A stretch of 41,358 nucleotides of DNA, taken from positions 1-41,358 of the forward strand of contig CAOJYR010000011.1 of NCBI GenBank assembly GCA_948465965.1, given 5' to 3'. The position numbers were made by a program, and so were the translations under genes. Origin of the DNA: an uncultured Mycoplasmatota bacterium. Lineage in GTDB: Bacteria; Bacillota_I; Bacilli_A; RF39; UBA660. The first letter of the stretch is position 1. Each line of letters opens with the position of its first letter. The notes under the pieces were generated by a model. That model saw only the letters and a list, made by a program, of their open reading frames with translations, was not told where the DNA came from and did not search any database. This document shows, one piece after another, positions 30,474-39,531 of the stretch.

Positions 30474-32522
30474 TCATCTTTCTTTTATAATATTTTTACT
30501 ACAAATATATGTAAGTAAGAAATATCCTCCATAAATTACTACTAAGAAAACAGCTGTCATAATAATGGATGATAATAATCCATCTGTTCCAAACGTTTCT
30601 AGGATCATAGTACTGAATTTAAGTCCAAAGATAGAATGAAGAATTGCTAGTAATAGAGGGAACATAAAGAATATACCAATTTGTCTAAATAATGCTTTAT
30701 TTATAACTTTTTCATCGGCGCCAAGCCTTCTAAGCATAGTAAAGCGATTCTTGTTATCACTGCTTTCAGATAATTCTTTCAAAGCAAGTATTGCGGCACT
30801 CGATATTAAAAATACAATTCCTAAATAAAGTCCAATAAAAGTAACTAATGCTCCTAAACCAATACTAGCTTCTGCAATATAAATTTTACTATTCAAAGAA
30901 GTTAAGCTCGTTTTATTCCAGGTTGTCTCTATTATTTTATTTAATTTTTCATTAATTTTTTCTTTTTCTTTATCACTTTTTTTCTTATAATTCGCTACTA
31001 TGCTATTGTGATCCGCTTTTAAATTATCTGCTACTTCGTCGGGAACTAAAATAACACCATCATTAACATGATTTGATGAAATTTCTATAAAACCATCCTT
31101 GCATTCTTTGTATTTTGGGTAAAATATTTGATTATTAATTACTATAGTCTCACCTGCTTTTAAAGCTTCATTTCTAATAGAAATCATACTATCAAAGTCA
31201 GCTACTATTAAATACTCATTATCTTTTAATGTATATTCCCTATTTCCATATACTTTAGCAATTTTATTATAATCACTTATTTTCATAATTGTCTCAGTAC
31301 TATCATATCGTAAGTATTTATACTGATTTGTTATTTTATCTAACCTACTTCCTAGAGTACTTCTTAGTGTTATATCATTTGATGAATAAGTATTAAATTC
31401 AACAACATCTTTTAAATACTCATCTATATTAAAATCATTTTTAAGAAGTGTTTGTCTTACTGATATTTTAGAATCAAGAATAATCTCTTCATTACTACTT
31501 TCATCCATAATATGTAATGGTTTGGTAAGTTGTACATCCACTGGGGCTAATTCATTTAAATTTGCAGTCATAGAGTTTTTAATTGATAATGCACTTGATA
31601 AGACACAAATCGTTATAAATAACATTAAACAAATAACAGTCATTGAAAATACAGTTGTATTAATTTTACTTGAAAATTGTCTTAATGTAAAACAATTTAA
31701 TCCCTTATAATAGATATTTTTCATACTCATAAATATTTTTAAAAGTAATCCTGATAATGACCAAAATAGAAAGAATGTGGAAACGATTCCCATTACAATC
31801 GGAATATATATCTTATCTGCTGTATCTAGTTTTACAAATCCTGCAGTAACTAAATAATAAGCATACCCCAATACTATAGATGAAATGATAAATATAATGG
31901 TACAAAAAAGAGGATTTTTAAGTTTAATGCGCTCAGCTTTTTTTCTTGCATATAGTAATTCTATTAACTTACATTTACTGATATTAATGGTATTAAAGAT
32001 CATAACTAATAAATACATAATACCAAAGTAAACAATTGTTTTTATACAGGCACTACCTGAGAAAATAAAAGTAAATTTTGTCATATTGGCATCAAACATA
32101 TTCGCAACGAGTAGGCTCATAAATTGTGATAGAACTGCACCTAATCCAAGTCCTATTATTAAAGAGATAATACCAATAAATAATGTTTCAAAGAATAAAA
32201 CCAAAGATATTTTTCTTTTACTCATGCCTAGTGTTAAATAAATTCCAAATTCTTTATTTCTTCTTTTAATCAAAAATCTAGATGCATAAATAACTAAGAA
32301 TCCAAGTATAAAGGATACAAATACACTTACACCAGAAAGCATATTTGTCATGAGCTTAATAATTTCATAAGTAGAGGAAGTCACATCCATCATTACTGTC
32401 TGACTATCAATCGCATTAAATACATAAAAGATGGCAACACCAAGAATTAAGGTAAAGAAATAAATTGCATAATCTTTAAAACTTTTCTTAATATTTTTTA
32501 GTGATAACTTACAAAGCATCAT
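30474..32522 (-). CDS. BceB-like ABC transporter permease (peptide antibiotic sensing/resistance)
   Basis: The 682-residue protein has the BceB layout: ten spans, two FtsX-like permease units (FGIYLTLGMSKRKISLVLFF and FTMLRRLGADEKVINKALF), and a large outer domain of about 210 residues between spans 7 and 8 (about 310-540). In Bce modules this permease binds the antimicrobial peptide/lipid II complex and signals to the kinase. It overlaps the ATPase gene by 14 bp and starts at tandem ATG codons behind GGGGGAG. The peptide class cannot be told from sequence. Confidence 0.9.
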   Translation of the reverse strand: MMLCKLSLKNIKKSFKDYAIYFFTLILGVAIFYVFNAIDSQTVMMDVTSSTYEIIKLMTNMLSGVSVFVSFILGFLVIYASRFLIKRRNKEFGIYLTLGMSKRKISLVLFFETLFIGIISLIIGLGLGAVLSQFMSLLVANMFDANMTKFTFIFSGSACIKTIVYFGIMYLLVMIFNTINISKCKLIELLYARKKAERIKLKNPLFCTIIFIISSIVLGYAYYLVTAGFVKLDTADKIYIPIVMGIVSTFFLFWSLSGLLLKIFMSMKNIYYKGLNCFTLRQFSSKINTTVFSMTVICLMLFITICVLSSALSIKNSMTANLNELAPVDVQLTKPLHIMDESSNEEIILDSKISVRQTLLKNDFNIDEYLKDVVEFNTYSSNDITLRSTLGSRLDKITNQYKYLRYDSTETIMKISDYNKIAKVYGNREYTLKDNEYLIVADFDSMISIRNEALKAGETIVINNQIFYPKYKECKDGFIEISSNHVNDGVILVPDEVADNLKADHNSIVANYKKKSDKEKEKINEKLNKIIETTWNKTSLTSLNSKIYIAEASIGLGALVTFIGLYLGIVFLISSAAILALKELSESSDNKNRFTMLRRLGADEKVINKALFRQIGIFFMFPLLLAILHSIFGLKFSTMILETFGTDGLLSSIIMTAVFLVVIYGGYFLLTYICSKNIIKER

Positions 32523-33276
32523 TTAAATCTCCCCCTAATAGTGTTACAACATCAATAATTTTGTCAAAGAACTCTTTTCTTGTATCATCTCCTCTATTGA
32601 TCTCATTAAAGATTTTACCATCTTTAATAAAAATTACACGAGAAGCATAGCTTGCTGTAAAAGCATCATGGGTTACCATAAGAATGGTTGCTTTTAACTC
32701 ATTGTTTAAATAATTGAATCTTTCAAGTAACATCTTCGATGATTTGGAATCTAATGCTCCAGTTGGCTCATCTGCCAGTACTAATTTAGGATTTGTAATA
32801 ATTGCTCTTGCTGATGCAACACGTTGCTTTTGACCTCCACTCATTTGATATGGATATTTTTCCAAAACACCTTTAATATCAAGATCACGAGCAACTTCTT
32901 TTACTCTTTTATCAATTTCTTTAGCATCCACATTTTGAATCGATAAAGCAAGTGCGATATTCTCATAGGCTGTTAGAGTATCTAAAAGATTAAAATCCTG
33001 AAAAATAAATCCTAACTCTTCTCTTCTGAATTTATTAAGATGATTCCCTTTTAATTTTGTAATATCTTCTCCATTTACATAGATATGTCCACTGGTTACT
33101 CTATCAATTGTAGAAATACAATTTAGAAGCGTTGTTTTTCCGGATCCACTTGATCCCATAATCGCAACAAATTCACCTTCAAAAACATCAAAAGATATAT
33201 TGTTAATTGCTTTTGTTAGAGATGATTTATTACCATAGTATTTTTCAATTTTCTCTAATTTTAAAATATTTTTCAT
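32509..33276 (-). CDS. BceA-like ABC transporter ATPase
   Basis: The 255-residue protein has Walker A GSSGSGKTT, Q-loop IFQDFNLL, signature MSGGQKQR, Walker B LVLADEPTGALD and switch His VTHD, all intact. It resembles the MacB/BceA group that drives peptide detoxification through a BceB permease. A strong AGGAGGAG site precedes its ATG. It is preceded by its own promoter carrying a BceR-type box, so the ABC genes can be induced separately from the regulator genes upstream. Confidence 0.93.
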   Translation of the reverse strand: MKNILKLEKIEKYYGNKSSLTKAINNISFDVFEGEFVAIMGSSGSGKTTLLNCISTIDRVTSGHIYVNGEDITKLKGNHLNKFRREELGFIFQDFNLLDTLTAYENIALALSIQNVDAKEIDKRVKEVARDLDIKGVLEKYPYQMSGGQKQRVASARAIITNPKLVLADEPTGALDSKSSKMLLERFNYLNNELKATILMVTHDAFTASYASRVIFIKDGKIFNEINRGDDTRKEFFDKIIDVVTLLGGDLNDAL

Positions 33277-33314
33277 AATATTTCTCCTCCTTGTTTAAAA
33301 CAATAACAAAAACA

Positions 33315-33362
33315 TTAGTACTTGTCGTTTTTCTAATATTACAAACCATTACATTTTTGTAA
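33315..33362 (-). promoter_or_regulatory. bceAB-type promoter with BceR-like box
   Basis: On the minus strand TTACAAAAATGTAA (33349-33362) is an exact match to the TNACA-N4-TGTAA inverted repeat described for BceR-type response regulators. It lies 4 bases upstream of a -35-like TTGTAA (33339-33344). A -10-like TACTAA (33315-33320) follows with an 18-base spacer. The box starts right after the kinase stop codon. Such spacing suits activation by the response regulator encoded just upstream. Confidence 0.75.
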
Positions 33363-33364
33363 TA

Positions 33365-34384
33365 CTACTTTACAACTTCATAGTGTTTATCTTTTGAAAA
33401 TATAATTTGTAGTTCTGTATACTCTCCTTCTTTTGATTTTATTTCTATTTTGTGCCCTAGCTTTTTACACATGTTTTTCGCTATAAAAAGGCCCATTCCG
33501 GTTGAAGATCCTTTTAACCTACCATTATGTCCAGTAAAAGATTTGTTAAAAACTCTTGGTAAGTCTTTAGATGGTATACCTATGCCATTATCTTTTAAAT
33601 ATAATATTGTTTTATTATTTTCCTGTTTTGCAGATATCTTAATATATGATTTTGTATCATGACGTTTATATTTAATACTATTATTGATTATTTGGTTTAG
33701 AATAAATTCTAACCATTTTGAATCAGTTAAAACTTTATAATCAATATTTTTCACAATTAAATTTATTTTATTTTCAAGTAAATCGTCTTTGTTTTTTAAC
33801 GCAATATGACTAATTATTTTATCTAGATTATTTTCAGTTATTAAATAATCCTGTTCTGCGTTTTCACACCTTACATAATACAAGACTTGTTCTATATAAT
33901 TATCTAATCTTTTTATTTGCTCTATTTGCTTCTTATCAAAATTATCTTTATGATTATGTGCCATTAAAACTAAAGTTGCAAGAGGTATTTTTACCTCATG
34001 AATCCACATTTCGATATACTCTTTAAAATCATTTACTGCATACTCATACTCTTTAACATTTTCAAGCATGGATTTATTTATTTCATATAATGCTTGATAT
34101 AGTAATTCTCCTTCATAAAAGTGAGGTTTTTGTAGTGTTTCTAAAACCAAATAACTTTTATCTAGTCTTTCTATGTTTAATAAAAGTAAATTGTAAAAGT
34201 TTCTTTTTCGAAGGTAATCTATTAAAATAAATGTAATATTAAAGATAAATAAGGTAAGTAATATAGCTACTATTAAAGAAATATTACATTTAAATGCTAA
34301 AAGCATAAGTAAAATAGTAGTTGTCATTAAGAAGAATAATGAAATAGTTAAAATCTTATCTTTTAAGTACTTATTAAATTTCAT
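33365..34384 (-). CDS. BceS-like intramembrane-sensing histidine kinase
   Basis: The 339-residue kinase has two spans (about 13-30 and 35-56) joined by a tiny outer loop, so it has no sensor domain of its own. This is typical of kinases that take their signal from a BceB permease. The phospho-accepting His is at 129 (EMWIHEVKIP). N, G1 and G2 boxes follow: NQIINNSIKYK, LKDNGIGIPSKDL and GSSTGMGLFIAK. The start ATG overlaps the regulator stop (ATGA). Confidence 0.92.
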   Translation of the reverse strand: MKFNKYLKDKILTISLFFLMTTTILLMLLAFKCNISLIVAILLTLFIFNITFILIDYLRKRNFYNLLLLNIERLDKSYLVLETLQKPHFYEGELLYQALYEINKSMLENVKEYEYAVNDFKEYIEMWIHEVKIPLATLVLMAHNHKDNFDKKQIEQIKRLDNYIEQVLYYVRCENAEQDYLITENNLDKIISHIALKNKDDLLENKINLIVKNIDYKVLTDSKWLEFILNQIINNSIKYKRHDTKSYIKISAKQENNKTILYLKDNGIGIPSKDLPRVFNKSFTGHNGRLKGSSTGMGLFIAKNMCKKLGHKIEIKSKEGEYTELQIIFSKDKHYEVVK

Positions 34385-35043
34385 AATAAAATATAACCTA
34401 GGCCTTTCTTAGTTTCTATTACTTCTTCCTCTTCTACTTCTTTTAATTTATTTCTTAATCTACTAATATTTACTGTTAAAGCATTATCATTTATATATTC
34501 GTTATTATTCCAAAGCTCAGTCATTAACTCATCTCGTGTTACGATTTTATTCCTATTATTTAGTAAAAACCCTAGAATTATCATTTCATTCTTAGTAAGA
34601 GAAATTTCTTTTTTATCTTTTGTTATTACTCCTTTTTGTAAATTAATAGTTAAATCTTTGTATGAATACAAATTAGAGTGATCTTCTACTCTTTTAAATA
34701 TATTATTAATTCTTAAAAGAAGTATCGTTGGATTATAAGGTTTTGTAATATAATCATCTGCTCCATAAGAAATAGATAATACTTCATCTGCTTCTGTATT
34801 TTTACTTGTAACCATGATAACTGGAATATTTGATTCTTTTCTTAAATTTTGTAAAAGCAATTCTCCATTTATATAAGGAATATTAATATCTAATAAGATT
34901 AAATCTGGATTAATACTAAGAATTTCGTTCTTTGCATCTTTAAAGTTTTCTAAAACTATTGCCCCGTAGCCTGAATTTTTTAATAATTCTGATAGTTCAT
35001 TACAAATGCTTTCTTCATCCTCAATTATTAGTATTTTCTTCAT
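34381..35043 (-). CDS. BceR-like OmpR-family response regulator
   Basis: The 220-residue protein has a receiver domain with the acidic pair EDE near residue 8, phospho-accepting Asp52 (LILLDINIP), VMVTS and the conserved Lys (YITKPYNP). A winged-helix output domain follows (LTKNEMIILGFLLNN, then DNALTVNISRLRNKLK). I set the start at 35043 because the receiver begins with KKILIIEDE there and GGTGA lies upstream; two earlier ATGs in frame lie in the leader. It overlaps the kinase by 4 bp. The likely target is the TTACA-N4-TGTAA box in front of the ATPase gene. Confidence 0.92.
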   Translation of the reverse strand: MKKILIIEDEESICNELSELLKNSGYGAIVLENFKDAKNEILSINPDLILLDINIPYINGELLLQNLRKESNIPVIMVTSKNTEADEVLSISYGADDYITKPYNPTILLLRINNIFKRVEDHSNLYSYKDLTINLQKGVITKDKKEISLTKNEMIILGFLLNNRNKIVTRDELMTELWNNNEYINDNALTVNISRLRNKLKEVEEEEVIETKKGLGYILL

Positions 35044-35184
35044 AAAATCACCACGTTTCATATAAATTATACCACCTTTCACTATAAATAGATATTACAA
35101 TATTGAAATACATAAAAAGCAATATGTCTTTACACATATCACTTATTACTCGTAAGAAATACTTATATCTTTTATAAGTTATAA

Positions 35185-35442
35185 CTAACTATCTAGATTT
35201 TTAAAAGGATGTTTTAATTTGTTTTTTATTTCTTCTTTGACAATTCTAGTTGCTATTTCATATATCCTATTTGCTTCTTCATTACTAACTTCTAATTTAT
35301 TATGAATAGCATTTATAATCTTATCTTTACTTTTTTTACTTATGAAAAATTTTTCCTCTAGTATATTGTTAATAATCATACACTTCTCTTTAGGATAGTT
35401 TGTTTGTTTTTCTAATTCATTAATAAATCCTGTTTTATTCAT
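35185..35442 (-). CDS. Small helical protein paired with the XRE-DUF2975 regulator
   Basis: The 85-residue all-helical protein includes GFINELEKQTNYPKEKCMII and ends IKNKLKHPFKNLDS. I know similar small proteins from clostridial genomes only as hypothetical. The ATG at 35442 overlaps the last codons of the upstream XRE gene by 8 bp, so the two are translated together and may interact. There is no signal or span. An imperfect hairpin with ACTTATA arms lies about 10-30 bases after the stop. Confidence 0.6.
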   Translation of the reverse strand: MNKTGFINELEKQTNYPKEKCMIINNILEEKFFISKKSKDKIINAIHNKLEVSNEEANRIYEIATRIVKEEIKNKLKHPFKNLDS

Positions 35443-36358
35443 CTTCTTCACCATACATTTTCCCTTTAGAATCTAGTTGGATTTCATATCCATATTGGAA
35501 TATATAAGACATACTAAATAAAAATAATATTTCAACTATACTAAATAGTTCAAAGTCAATATCCAAATCAGTATTTAGTATTATCTCAAATATTGATCCC
35601 ATTATATTGGGTAAAATTATAACAGCAATCATTAGATATGCCATTTTCTTTATATGTGTTACATTTTCTAAAGTAAATGGTGTATCTCCTTTGTTTATGT
35701 TATCAAATAATTTTTCTAAATGTTTTAACATGATGGTGATTAAAATTAAATTAATGATTAAGAAAGTAAAACCTATTTCTATATAGCTTAATACTTCCAC
35801 TTTAGAGTTATTATCAAGTATTTCTTTCATTTTAAGTATTGATTCTTGATTTGCTGTATCTTCTACTTTCTTACCATTAAGCATTATGGATGTGTTCTTA
35901 TTGTCTTTTTGTATAATTGTTATTTTGTCTTTTATTCCATCAAATCTTATTTCGTTATCCACAACATTAACTTTATTCGTAAGGACTCCTAAAATAATCA
36001 TTGTTGCAATCAATATGGGTATACATACTATAACGATAATTCTACATATCTTTGCAATTATAGATATTGCCTTACTTAAACCTTTCATTTTTGTTTGTTG
36101 TTCACGCTTGAATTTCACTACACTCATTTTAATTTCTTCATCTAATGAATCCATATCAATAATACTATCATTTACTAAATCATTAATATGGCAATGAAAT
36201 ATCTTACAAAGTTCTAATATATTATTCATTTCTGGATAAGCTTCTCCAGTTTCCCATTTACTTACACTTTGCCTAGAAACTTTTACCTTTTCTGCCAAAT
36301 CTTCTTGAGACATTTTTTTTCCTTTTCTCAAAACTCTTAAATTATCTCCAAATTTCAT
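35435..36358 (-). CDS. XRE-family regulator with DUF2975-like membrane domain
   Basis: The 307-residue protein has an XRE helix-turn-helix (7-62, SQEDLAEKVKVSRQSVSKWETG). Four spans follow, in the pattern of DUF2975: a pair around 100-125 and 190-210, the linker NINKGDTPFTLENVTHIKKM, then spans near 240-260 and 275-295. A loop of about 60 residues between spans 1 and 2 faces outside. It is probably a membrane-tethered repressor or activator. The start is preceded by AAGGAGG. It overlaps the small helical partner gene downstream. CAACT-TTG-AGTTG upstream is a possible own operator. Confidence 0.82.
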   Translation of the reverse strand: MKFGDNLRVLRKGKKMSQEDLAEKVKVSRQSVSKWETGEAYPEMNNILELCKIFHCHINDLVNDSIIDMDSLDEEIKMSVVKFKREQQTKMKGLSKAISIIAKICRIIVIVCIPILIATMIILGVLTNKVNVVDNEIRFDGIKDKITIIQKDNKNTSIMLNGKKVEDTANQESILKMKEILDNNSKVEVLSYIEIGFTFLIINLILITIMLKHLEKLFDNINKGDTPFTLENVTHIKKMAYLMIAVIILPNIMGSIFEIILNTDLDIDFELFSIVEILFLFSMSYIFQYGYEIQLDSKGKMYGEEDE

Positions 36359-36413
36359 TAGATTTTCCTCCTTTCTTAGTGAAATTCTATACTTTGAATA
36401 CTATTTTTACTAC

Positions 36414-36426
36414 CAACTTTGAGTTG
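36414..36426. promoter_or_regulatory. Small palindrome upstream of the XRE-DUF2975 gene
   Basis: CAACT TTG AGTTG is a perfect 5-bp dyad about 56 bases before the start codon, near the expected promoter. XRE proteins often bind such short dyads at their own promoter. There is no other evidence. Confidence 0.3.
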
Positions 36427-36525
36427 CATTTATAGTTTTCTATTAAAATTTTATATAATATAAATGAGCAATTATGATGATATAGTCCATTTTATCATGG
36501 TATACTTCTAATAATTAGAAACTTA

Positions 36526-37371
36526 CTATTTAATCTTTTTAGTATTTTTTAAAAAGCAATAACCAACCAAACTTACTAGGTTATATCCTATTAACGCAAT
36601 TATAGAAGATTCAATTCCAAATTCTCCACCAGTTATTAAAAATGATTTTGTATTTAACACATAATTATAAATTGAATATTCATCAATAGAATTTCCTATA
36701 TGAAGTATTCCACCAATTATAATAATATTCCATAGTATATGAACAATAGCACTACTCCATATAGATTTACTTTCTTCTGCAATTAGTGAAAACATTATAC
36801 CAACCATTGTTCCAGATAAAACAACCAACAAGCAACTTATTATATTAAAGTTCATACCTAATATATGGACTAGGCCAAATAGAATAGATGGTACTATTAT
36901 AGCTATTTTTTTATTATATCTTTCCTTTAAACAATTCATTATTATCCCTCTAAACACCATTTCTTCCACAACACCTACACCAATACCCGAAAAGAAAACA
37001 CCTGCAGCTATTAAGGTTAGTTTTTTTGTCATTTTCATAGTTACTATTTCAAAATTACCTGGTAATAACAAATAGATTCCAATCACTAATAATGGTAATA
37101 TTAATCCTATGATAAGCCATTTAATATTAATTTTAAATTTTGAAATATAATATTTCTCTGTTTTAGATTTCAAGTATTTATGGCATAGTAATTTTAAAAA
37201 ATGGTAACTAATCATAATATATAAAATTCCTGCTACAACATTACAGATATATTCTGGTATTTTTATTAAAACTAGACCACTTGCCAATAATTGTGCTATT
37301 AATTGTGATACTATCAAAATCAATAAACTTAATATTATTGTACTAAATGTCTTTTGTTTTTTATTGTTCAC
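36526..37371 (-). CDS. CPBP-family intramembrane metalloprotease
   Basis: The 281-residue protein has about seven to eight spans. It carries the CPBP/Abi motifs EEMVFRGIIM (Glu-Glu and Arg), FGLVHI (His) and SSAIVHILWN (second His), which form the metal site of Rce1-like proteases. Bacterial members act in peptide maturation, immunity to own bacteriocins or membrane stress. No bacteriocin gene is visible next to it. The start is GTG at 37371. It is monocistronic, between the XRE gene and the YtrA-type cluster. Confidence 0.88.
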   Translation of the reverse strand: MNNKKQKTFSTIILSLLILIVSQLIAQLLASGLVLIKIPEYICNVVAGILYIMISYHFLKLLCHKYLKSKTEKYYISKFKINIKWLIIGLILPLLVIGIYLLLPGNFEIVTMKMTKKLTLIAAGVFFSGIGVGVVEEMVFRGIIMNCLKERYNKKIAIIVPSILFGLVHILGMNFNIISCLLVVLSGTMVGIMFSLIAEESKSIWSSAIVHILWNIIIIGGILHIGNSIDEYSIYNYVLNTKSFLITGGEFGIESSIIALIGYNLVSLVGYCFLKNTKKIK

Positions 37372-37464
37372 TATATCATCTCACTTTCAAATTCTAGTTT
37401 TTTCTACTCAATTATATCATACAAAAAGTAAATCGCTATAGATTTACTTGTAAATAACCCTGGT

Positions 37465-38139
37465 TTATATATCTTTATTTTCAAGAATTTTACAAGAGAT
37501 TTTATAAGAGATAAAATAAATAATTGTTGTTGCTAATACTATTAGTAATGGAAAAAAGTTTTTTACTATACTTAATATACTACTTAAAGATAACCCTATA
37601 TTTATTTTTTCTCCTAGAAAGAATACTCCACCAATTAAAAGTGTAACAAAAGCGACTACAATGAACATATAGATTCTTCCCTTTTCTGCTCCAAACTTAT
37701 AAATGCAAGGAATTTGTATTGCCTCTATAAAACTAACACCAAGTAGTCCGCCTAACCCCATAGAGATGAATTTTTCCATACTAGGCGTTTTTCCTGCTAC
37801 CATATATATAATCAAAAAACTAAACAAAATTCCAAATAGAAATCCTATTATATTAGACATTACTACAAAAATATATTTAGAAAAAACTATGCTCTTTTTA
37901 GTAATAGGTAAGGTTAAAAGATATCGATTTGCGTTTGCCTGCTCATCATAATTTAATGAAGCTACTGCAAACATTCCAAATCCTAGAATCATCATTACAA
38001 TTAACATATAACCAATATCCTTCGTGTTCTCTTGTACTAGTGATGTTAGAAAGAAAATCAAAATATATAAAATTAATGTTTTCTTATAACTTTTTAATTG
38101 TAATAAATCTTTTGTTATTAAACCTTTTACAATATTCAT
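37465..38139 (-). CDS. ABC-2-type permease of the YtrA-type cluster
   Basis: The 224-residue protein has six spans in the ABC2_membrane_5-like pattern: an N-terminal amphipathic start (KGLITKDLLQLKSYKKTL), FASLNYDE-type loop with ASLNYDEQANANRYLLTLPI, and KSIVFSKYIFV. It pairs with the ATPase gene directly upstream, whose stop is one base before this ATG. The cluster of GntR regulator, ATPase and permease resembles YtrA-type operons that respond to cell-wall antibiotics. The substrate is unknown. Confidence 0.82.
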   Translation of the reverse strand: MNIVKGLITKDLLQLKSYKKTLILYILIFFLTSLVQENTKDIGYMLIVMMILGFGMFAVASLNYDEQANANRYLLTLPITKKSIVFSKYIFVVMSNIIGFLFGILFSFLIIYMVAGKTPSMEKFISMGLGGLLGVSFIEAIQIPCIYKFGAEKGRIYMFIVVAFVTLLIGGVFFLGEKINIGLSLSSILSIVKNFFPLLIVLATTIIYFISYKISCKILENKDI

Positions 38140-38140
38140 C

Positions 38141-38998
38141 TTACTTCTCTCCTTTTATATAAATTAACATAATATCCTCTATAGTTGGCTTATCAATTAC
38201 TTTACTATTATATTTTTTCTTGAATAAATCTTTGTCTTCTATTAGCACTTCATATTCATATCTGTTCTTCTTATATTTTATATAATCAGAAGAGTGAATA
38301 CTTGAAAATTCTTCTTTAGAACATTTTACAATTCCATAATGCTCCAGTAGTTCATCTTTTGTTCTTGATAAAACTATACTCCCATCATTTATGAATGTTA
38401 TATAATCAGCAATATGTTCTAGGTCGGATGTAATATGACTTGATACTAAAATAGAGCATTCTTCATCTTGTATAAAATCTTGAAAAATATCCAATATTTC
38501 ATTTCTAGCCACTGGATCTAATCCGCTTGTCGGCTCATCTAGTATTAGTAATTTAGGATGATGTGAAAGAGCAGTAATAATTCTTATTTTCATTTTCATA
38601 CCACTAGAAAACTCTTTTATATTTTTATCTTTTGGTAATTTAAAGTTATCTAAATATTTAAAATATAATTTCTCATCCCAGTTTTTATAAATGTTTTTCA
38701 TAATCTTATTTATGTCTGATGGATTAAGATATTCAGATAAAAAGCTATCATCTAATACTACCCCTATATCTTCTTTAATTCTTTTTTCTTCTCTTTTATT
38801 ATCTAGTCCAAATATTTTTATTTTTCCAGAATCTATGTGAATTAAATTTAAAATTGCTTTAATTGTTGTTGATTTTCCTGCTCCATTTTCTCCGATTAGT
38901 CCCATAATCATACCTTTTGGTAGAGAAAGATTTATATTTTTTAATTCAAACTTATCATACTTCTTTGTTAATTTTTTTATTTCTATTACATTTTCCAT
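38141..38998 (-). CDS. ABC transporter ATPase (YtrB-like)
   Basis: The 285-residue protein has Walker A GENGAGKST, the Q-loop region around IGVVLDDSFL, signature FSSGMKMKI, Walker B LLILDEPTSGLD and switch His VSSHI. A C-terminal extension of about 70 residues follows the ATPase core. This is the form that accompanies YtrA-type GntR repressors. It begins 3 bases after the regulator stop codon and is followed without gap by the permease gene. Confidence 0.9.
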   Translation of the reverse strand: MENVIEIKKLTKKYDKFELKNINLSLPKGMIMGLIGENGAGKSTTIKAILNLIHIDSGKIKIFGLDNKREEKRIKEDIGVVLDDSFLSEYLNPSDINKIMKNIYKNWDEKLYFKYLDNFKLPKDKNIKEFSSGMKMKIRIITALSHHPKLLILDEPTSGLDPVARNEILDIFQDFIQDEECSILVSSHITSDLEHIADYITFINDGSIVLSRTKDELLEHYGIVKCSKEEFSSIHSSDYIKYKKNRYEYEVLIEDKDLFKKKYNSKVIDKPTIEDIMLIYIKGEK

Positions 38999-39001
38999 AA
39001 C

Positions 39002-39376
39002 TTATTCCTCCTCATATAATATATCTAACATATTCTGTACTTCCCCTTTTGAAATAGAACTAATTTTAGCAAGCCTTACTGCTGTATCTATTAATCCCTC
39101 TATTTTCTGTAACTGTTCTTCACGAATTAGTTCAACATTTTTATTCGCAACATAGGTACCTTTCATAGGGATTGTTTCCACGTATCCTTCTTGTTCTAAC
39201 TCATCATAAGCATTTTTTGTTGTAATTACGCTAATTCTTAATTCTTTAGCTAAACCTCGAATGGATGGTAATTGTTCTCCTACCTTTAGCTCATTAGAAA
39301 TGATTTTATTTTTTATTTGGTCTTTTATTTGTTGATAAATTGGTATATTACTAGAGTTACTTATAATAATGTCCAT
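39002..39376 (-). CDS. GntR-family repressor, YtrA subfamily
   Basis: The 124-residue protein has a GntR winged helix (residues 8-75: IPIYQQIKDQIKNKII, QLPSIRGLAKELRISVITTK) and only a short helical tail of about 45 residues. The short tail is typical of the YtrA subfamily that controls an adjoining ABC transporter. It is the first gene of the three-gene cluster. A palindrome overlapping its own -10 box is the probable operator, giving autorepression of the whole operon. Confidence 0.9.
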   Translation of the reverse strand: MDIIISNSSNIPIYQQIKDQIKNKIISNELKVGEQLPSIRGLAKELRISVITTKNAYDELEQEGYVETIPMKGTYVANKNVELIREEQLQKIEGLIDTAVRLAKISSISKGEVQNMLDILYEEE

Positions 39377-39391
39377 GGTTCACCTCTTTAT

Positions 39392-39431
39392 TGTATATAT
39401 ACAGTATATACACTTGTGGTTTAAAAGTCAA
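39392..39431 (-). promoter_or_regulatory. Promoter and likely operator of the YtrA-type operon
   Basis: On the minus strand TTGACT (39426-39431) and TATACT (39403-39408) are spaced by 17 bases. The -10 box lies inside the dyad TGTATATA-N5-TATATACA (39392-39412), where a bound GntR dimer would exclude RNA polymerase. Confidence 0.7.
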
Positions 39432-39444
39432 TACAATTGCATAT

Positions 39445-39489
39445 AAAAAGCAAACCTATCCAATATTAGAATTTGGAGCTTTGCTTTTT
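39445..39489 (-). terminator. Terminator after the 165-residue protein gene
   Basis: Arms AAAAAGCAAA (39445-39454) and TTTGCTTTTT (39480-39489) close a hairpin of about 25 bases. T-rich tails are present in both directions, so it can act on either strand. A second perfect 10-bp hairpin (39511-39535) overlaps the stop codon of the preceding gene. Confidence 0.75.
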
Positions 39490-39531
39490 TATCTGGAACA
39501 AACATCATATATGATTCCTCTTTATGAGGAA

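Noticed and set aside
30474..35043. Calling the ABC/two-component module by a specific antibiotic (bacitracin, nisin)
   Set aside because: Sequence supports the Bce-type architecture, but the ligand depends on the permease outer domain, which cannot be assigned by eye.
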